A stretch of 64,000 bases of DNA from Paenibacillus mucilaginosus 3016 (lineage in GTDB: Bacteria; Bacillota; Bacilli; Paenibacillales; NBRC-103111): the NCBI RefSeq assembly GCF_000250655.1, contig NC_016935.1:113501-177500 (forward strand). Direction: 5' to 3'. Below the pieces are notes generated by a model. The model saw nothing but the letters and a program-made list of their open reading frames with translations, was not told the origin of the DNA and ran no database searches. The translations under genes were made by a program, and so were the position numbers. Shown here in pieces: positions 59,712-64,000 of this stretch. Within the stretch, counting starts at the first letter, position 1. Every line of letters begins with the position of its first letter.

Positions 59712-60422
59712 TTGCATCTCGATCTCAAAACATGGAAGCATGTGTTCAAATTGGACCCGGACCGGGAGCTCGGTGATGAAGAGCTGGAACGGGTATGCCT
59801 GTCAGGCACCGATGCCATTCTGGTCGGCGGGTCGACGGGCGTGACGTTCGACAATACGGTCGATCTGCTGGCCCGCGTCCGCCGATATGAGGTTCCCTGC
59901 GTGCTGGAGGTCTCTGAACAGGAGGCGATCGTGCCGGGGTTTGACCTCTACTTTATACCGGTGGTGCTCAACAGCCGCGATCCCCAGTGGATTACGGGGA
60001 GGCAGCACGCGGCGCTCAAGGAATACGGCGCGATCATGGACTGGTCCCAGATCGTCACTGAGGGATATATCATGCTCAACGGGGAGTCTTCCGCAGCCCG
60101 GATCACCTCTTCCGAGACGGAGCTCTCAGGCAGGGATGTGGAGGCTTATGCACGCCTCGCCGAGCGGCTGTTCCGCTGCCCGGTCGTCTACATGGAATAC
60201 AGCGGGATCTTCGGCGATATGGCCCTGGTGAAGAAGGTATCGGGCCTGCTCGGGGAATCCCGGCTCTTCTACGGCGGCGGCATCGACGGGCCCGACAAGG
60301 CACGGCAGGCGGCGGAAGCGGCGCATACCGTTGTCGTCGGCAACAGCATTTATTACGATCTGGAGAGCGCGCTTCAGACGGTGCAGGCCGTCCGTGAAGC
60401 AGGCGGCGCAGCCGGAAGGTAA
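59712..60422 (+). CDS. pcrB: Heptaprenylglyceryl phosphate synthase PcrB
   Basis: A TIM-barrel prenyltransferase of 236 residues that joins heptaprenyl diphosphate to sn-glycerol-1-phosphate, making an archaeal-like ether lipid precursor in Firmicutes. Motifs include ILVGGSTGVTFDN, YFIPVVLNS, EGYIMLN and LFYGGGIDGPDKA (phosphate-binding). The start is TTG 59712, seven bases after AGGAGG; longer frames lack this site. pcrB-pcrA-ligA order is as in B. subtilis. Confidence 0.94.
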   Translation: MHLDLKTWKHVFKLDPDRELGDEELERVCLSGTDAILVGGSTGVTFDNTVDLLARVRRYEVPCVLEVSEQEAIVPGFDLYFIPVVLNSRDPQWITGRQHAALKEYGAIMDWSQIVTEGYIMLNGESSAARITSSETELSGRDVEAYARLAERLFRCPVVYMEYSGIFGDMALVKKVSGLLGESRLFYGGGIDGPDKARQAAEAAHTVVVGNSIYYDLESALQTVQAVREAGGAAGR

Positions 60423-60458
60423 CCCCGCCGCTCTCCGGTGGACAGAAAGGAACCGATT

Positions 60459-62774
60459 ATGATTAACCAACCTATCGATATATTTCAGGCGGTCAATAAG
60501 CTCAATCCCCAGCAGAAGCAGGCGGTGGAGACGGTCGAAGGACCTCTGCTGATCATGGCCGGCGCAGGGAGCGGCAAGACGCGCGTGCTGACGCACCGCA
60601 TCGCTTATCTGATTGCAACGCGCAAGGCCGCGCCTTGGAGCATCCTCGCCATCACCTTTACGAACAAGGCCGCAAGGGAGATGCAGGAGCGTGTGAGCTC
60701 CCTGGTCGGCCCGCAGGGCGGCGACATCTGGGTATCCACCTTCCACTCCATGTGCGTCCGGATTCTGCGACGCGATATTTCGCGCATCGGGTTCACCTCG
60801 AATTTCTCGATCCTGGATTCCGGCGACCAGCTCTCCGTGATCCGCAACATCATGAAGGAACAGAACATCGACTCGAAGAAATTCGAGCCGAAGGCGGTGC
60901 AGGCCGCGATCTCCAACGCGAAGAACGAGCTGCAGACCCCGGAGATGTTCGAGCGGAAGATCGGGGATTATTTTGACGGCATCGTGGCCAAGGTCTACTC
61001 TTCCTACCAGCGCAAGCTACGGGCGAACAACTCGCTGGACTTCGACGATCTCATTATGACGACGATCGAGCTGTTCAAGCAGGTCCCGGAAGTATTGGAC
61101 TTCTACCAGAACAAATTCCAATACATTCACGTGGACGAGTACCAGGATACGAACCGGGCGCAGTACATGCTCTGCCGGATGCTGGCCGACAAGCACAAGC
61201 GGATCTGTGTCGTGGGCGACAGCGATCAGTCGATCTACAAGTGGCGCGGCGCGGATATTTCCAATATTCTCGACTTCGAGAAGGACTATCCGAATGCGAC
61301 GACGATCCTGCTCGAGCAGAACTACCGTTCGACCTCCAACATCCTGAACGCGGCGAACAAGGTCATTGCCAACAATACGGGGCGCAAGGTCAAGAATCTG
61401 TGGACCGACAAGGCGGAAGGGGACAAAATCAAGGTCTACCAGGCCGATTCCGAGCATGAGGAAGGCTACTTCATCACGGGCGAGATCCGCCGCAACCTGG
61501 ATAACGGCCGCCGCTACAAGGATCATGCGATCCTGTACCGTACGAACGCCCAGTCCCGTGTCATAGAGGAAATTCTCATCAAGTCGGATATCCCTTACCA
61601 GATCGTCGGCGGCGTGAAGTTCTACGACCGCAAAGAGATCAAGGACATTCTCGCTTACCTGAGGCTGATTTCGAATCCGGACGACGATATTTCCTTTGCC
61701 CGTGTCGTCAATGTGCCGAAGCGGGGCATCGGCGATACGTCGCTGGACCGCCTGGCGGGCGCCGCGGCGCAGTTCGGCGTCTCGCTTTTCGCTATGCTGG
61801 AGAACGTGGATTCCATCGAGATGGCGGCGAAGGCGAAGAATGCGCTCGCGGATTTCCGCGATATGATCGAGAATCTGCACCGGATGGTGGAATACCTGTC
61901 GGTCACCGAACTCACGGAGAAAATGCTGGAGCTCTCCGGCTACCGCGACGAGCTGCGGCGCGAGAACACGATCGAGTCCCAGGCCCGCCTCGAGAACATT
62001 GACGAGTTCCTGTCCGTAACGATGGACTTTGAGAAGCGCAATGAAGACAAATCGCTGGTATCCTTCCTGACGGACCTGGCGCTGATTGCGGATATCGACT
62101 CGATGAACGCCGATCCGGAAGAAGGCAAGCAGGGCGTCGTGCTCATGACGATGCACAGCGCCAAGGGCCTCGAATTCCCCGTTGTCTTTATTATGGGCCT
62201 TGAGGAAGGCGTATTTCCGCATTCCCGTGCGGTCGCCGACAACGAGGAGCTCGAAGAGGAACGCCGCCTCGCGTACGTGGGCATCACCCGTGCCGAAGAG
62301 CAGCTCTTCCTCACGTGCGCGCGGATGCGCACGCTGTTCGGCCGGACGGCGCAGAATGCGCCGTCGCGGTTCCTGCGCGAGCTTCCGCCGGAGCTGCTTG
62401 AGCCCGCCCGTCCGGGCGGCTTCGGGCGCGGCGGCGGCGCGGGGTTCGGCTCCGCCGGCGGCGAGCGCCGCTTCGGCAGTGCCGGAGGCTTCGGCGGCTC
62501 GCCGGCCGCGGCAGCGGCCCGTACGCCGGTGAGCTTCCGAGGCGGCGGGGCGGCCCCGGCCACCAGCGCAACCACAGGCGGCGCGTCCGCGGCCTCCGCG
62601 CCGAAGAGCCTCGACTTTGCCATGGGTGACAAAGTCTCGCACGGCAAATGGGGAACGGGGACCGTTGTCGCACTAAAGGGCTCGGGGGATGACACCGAGC
62701 TGCAGATCGCTTTCCCCGCCCCGGTGGGCGTGAAGCGGCTGCTCGCGAAGTTCGCGCCGATTACCAAGGTGTAA
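60459..62774 (+). CDS. pcrA: ATP-dependent DNA helicase PcrA/UvrD
   Basis: The essential 3'-5' superfamily 1 helicase for repair and plasmid replication. The 771-residue protein has Walker A GAGSGKT near 35-41, motif II (VDEYQDTN), the [14 protein letters not shown] stretch, and motifs V/VI ([29 protein letters not shown]). A Gly/Ala/Phe-rich linker (about 650-725) leads to a C-terminal Tudor-like domain ([14 protein letters not shown]). ATG 60459 follows GAAAGGA. Confidence 0.97.
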   Translation: MINQPIDIFQAVNKLNPQQKQAVETVEGPLLIMAGAGSGKTRVLTHRIAYLIATRKAAPWSILAITFTNKAAREMQERVSSLVGPQGGDIWVSTFHSMCVRILRRDISRIGFTSNFSILDSGDQLSVIRNIMKEQNIDSKKFEPKAVQAAISNAKNELQTPEMFERKIGDYFDGIVAKVYSSYQRKLRANNSLDFDDLIMTTIELFKQVPEVLDFYQNKFQYIHVDEYQDTNRAQYMLCRMLADKHKRICVVGDSDQSIYKWRGADISNILDFEKDYPNATTILLEQNYRSTSNILNAANKVIANNTGRKVKNLWTDKAEGDKIKVYQADSEHEEGYFITGEIRRNLDNGRRYKDHAILYRTNAQSRVIEEILIKSDIPYQIVGGVKFYDRKEIKDILAYLRLISNPDDDISFARVVNVPKRGIGDTSLDRLAGAAAQFGVSLFAMLENVDSIEMAAKAKNALADFRDMIENLHRMVEYLSVTELTEKMLELSGYRDELRRENTIESQARLENIDEFLSVTMDFEKRNEDKSLVSFLTDLALIADIDSMNADPEEGKQGVVLMTMHSAKGLEFPVVFIMGLEEGVFPHSRAVADNEELEEERRLAYVGITRAEEQLFLTCARMRTLFGRTAQNAPSRFLRELPPELLEPARPGGFGRGGGAGFGSAGGERRFGSAGGFGGSPAAAAARTPVSFRGGGAAPATSATTGGASAASAPKSLDFAMGDKVSHGKWGTGTVVALKGSGDDTELQIAFPAPVGVKRLLAKFAPITKV

Positions 62775-62830
62775 TCCGCCGCATACTAGTTTTATATCCG
62801 ATACGCTGCCATGAGAGGATGAAGTGATCC

Positions 62831-64000
62831 ATGCCCTCGGCTTTGGAGACGATGCAGGCCCTGATCGATGAGATCAATAAACATAATTACTTGTATTACA
62901 CGCTCGACCAGCCTTCCATTTCGGATGCGGAATGGGACGCGCTGTACAAGCGGCTGCAGGAGCTGGAGGCACAGACCGGCACGATTTTGCCGGACTCCCC
63001 AACTCTGAGAGTCGGCGGGGAGCTGCTGAAAGGCTTCGAATCCCACCGGCACATGGCCCGGCTCTGGAGTCTCGATAAGGCGCAGACCCATGACGACTTG
63101 ATGGCTTGGCATGCGCGTGTCCAGAAGCTTGTGAATGACTATAACAGCAAGCACGAGGACGACCCGCTGCCTACGCCGTCCTTTGTGGTGGAGCTGAAGT
63201 TCGACGGCCTGACGCTGAACCTGACGTACGACAAGGGGGAGCTCGTCCAGGCGGCCACTCGCGGCAGCGGTGTGGTGGGAGAGGGTATCCTGGCGAATGT
63301 GAAGACGATCCGCTCCATTCCTCTGCGCATTCCGTACACGGAGGGCAAGATCGAAGTGCAGGGTGAGGGCATCATGAACCTGTCGGTGCTTGAGGCGTAC
63401 AACCAGACGGCCGCGGAGCCGCTGAAGAACGCCCGCAATGCGGCGGCAGGCGCCCTCCGCAACCTCAATCCCAAAGTCACCGCGGAGCGCAAGCTCAATG
63501 CTTATTTTTACAATATCGGCTACTCGGAGTCCCTGCAGTTTACCGATCATCAGGAGATGGTCGAGTTCCTGCGGGAGAACCGTTTCAAGGTCAGTCCCCA
63601 CGTCAAATTCTTCGATTCGATCGAAGCGGTGGAGGCCGAGCTGCAGCATCTCGTATCGATCCGCCATACGTTCGACTTCCTGATTGACGGACTCGTGGTC
63701 AAAGTGAACGATATGCGCACACGCGAAGTGCTGGGCTATACCGACAAATTCCCGAGATGGGCCGTCGCCTACAAGTTCGAAGCCGAAGAAGCCGTCACGA
63801 CGCTGCTCGGCGTGACGTGGAACGTGGGCCGGACAGGCAAGGTTACGCCTTTGGCCCGGGTGGAGCCCGTCGATCTCGCCGGGGTAACCGTGCAGAACTG
63901 CACGCTCAATAACATGGACGATATCGAGCGGAAGAACCTGAAGCATGCGCTTGGCTCGCTGATCTATATCCGTCGTTCGAACGACGTCATTCCGGAGATT
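62831..64000 (+). CDS. ligA: NAD-dependent DNA ligase (3' partial, divergent)
   Basis: The first 390 residues are present; the window ends in the OB-fold region. The N-terminal NMN-binding Ia segment (NYLYYTLDQPSISDAEWDAL) and catalytic Lys123 in ELKFDG are clear, with GEGIM, RNAAAGALRNLNP, DGLVVKV and RWAVAYKFEAEE downstream. Against typical LigA, the usual TRGDG...GED motif reads TRGSG...GEG, and the SLDKAF region reads WSLDKAQ. Catalytic residues known from E. coli LigA (Lys, Asp-Gly, Glu) are kept, so activity is likely. It follows pcrA by 56 bases. Confidence 0.9.
   Translation, partial: MPSALETMQALIDEINKHNYLYYTLDQPSISDAEWDALYKRLQELEAQTGTILPDSPTLRVGGELLKGFESHRHMARLWSLDKAQTHDDLMAWHARVQKLVNDYNSKHEDDPLPTPSFVVELKFDGLTLNLTYDKGELVQAATRGSGVVGEGILANVKTIRSIPLRIPYTEGKIEVQGEGIMNLSVLEAYNQTAAEPLKNARNAAAGALRNLNPKVTAERKLNAYFYNIGYSESLQFTDHQEMVEFLRENRFKVSPHVKFFDSIEAVEAELQHLVSIRHTFDFLIDGLVVKVNDMRTREVLGYTDKFPRWAVAYKFEAEEAVTTLLGVTWNVGRTGKVTPLARVEPVDLAGVTVQNCTLNNMDDIERKNLKHALGSLIYIRRSNDVIPEI

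Noticed and set aside
61017..62642. 541-codon open frame antisense to pcrA
   Set aside because: Shadow of pcrA with compositionally biased sequence and no start context.

Overview
The window looks like chromosomal DNA of a high-GC member of the Paenibacillaceae (Paenibacillus-like). The backbone secA-prfB-yvjA ... ftsE-ftsX-ctpB-minJ ... uvrB-uvrA has the gene content and order of the Bacillus subtilis secA-uvrA region. The SigA-type promoters, AGGAGG ribosome sites, frequent GTG/TTG starts, CotF-like spore-coat genes and GC-rich codons fit a sporulating Firmicute. I see no tRNA, rRNA, CRISPR array, insertion sequence or prophage.

Layout. 1-4.7 kb: secA (partial), prfB with its programmed +1 frameshift, and a YitT-family membrane protein. 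4.7-8.5 kb (minus): a formate-dehydrogenase-like molybdoenzyme, its FdhD partner and a DUF2294 gene, with a strongly structured intergenic RNA. 8.9-17.4 kb: a complete arginine operon, argCJBDFGH, behind a promoter overlapped by ARG-box-like sites. 17.5-25.5 kb: a VanW protein (minus), then ftsEX, an M23 hydrolase with coiled coil, ctpB and minJ. 25.6-27.1 kb: a motAB stator pair (minus). 27.5-32.4 kb: uvrBA. 32.6-38.2 kb: a TetR regulator divergent from a short-chain dehydrogenase, small membrane and secreted proteins, and a sugar-phosphate isomerase.

38.5-45.8 kb (minus) is the most unusual part. It holds a Dlt-like envelope acylation cluster with a DltB-type MBOAT, a 36-residue DltX-like microprotein, a DltD-like protein and a carrier protein. 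In place of DltA there is a class II aminoacyl-tRNA-synthetase-like amino acid:carrier-protein ligase. A 1088-residue FG-GAP surface protein heads the cluster. I infer a system that esterifies an envelope polymer with an amino acid, possibly not D-alanine.

46-64 kb: a U32/RlhA-like protein; a four-gene Gld-type ABC exporter (ATPase, permease, GldG-like, DUF4340); PIG-L and HAD hydrolases; a MarR/AhpD-like pair with a three-unit operator array; two CotF-like coat genes; an HNH protein; a lipoprotein; and pcrB-pcrA-ligA (ligA cut by the window end).

Four single-base indels break otherwise perfect core genes (secA near 2080, ftsE near 19745, uvrA near 30330 and 31220). They look more like sequence errors than real inactivation.
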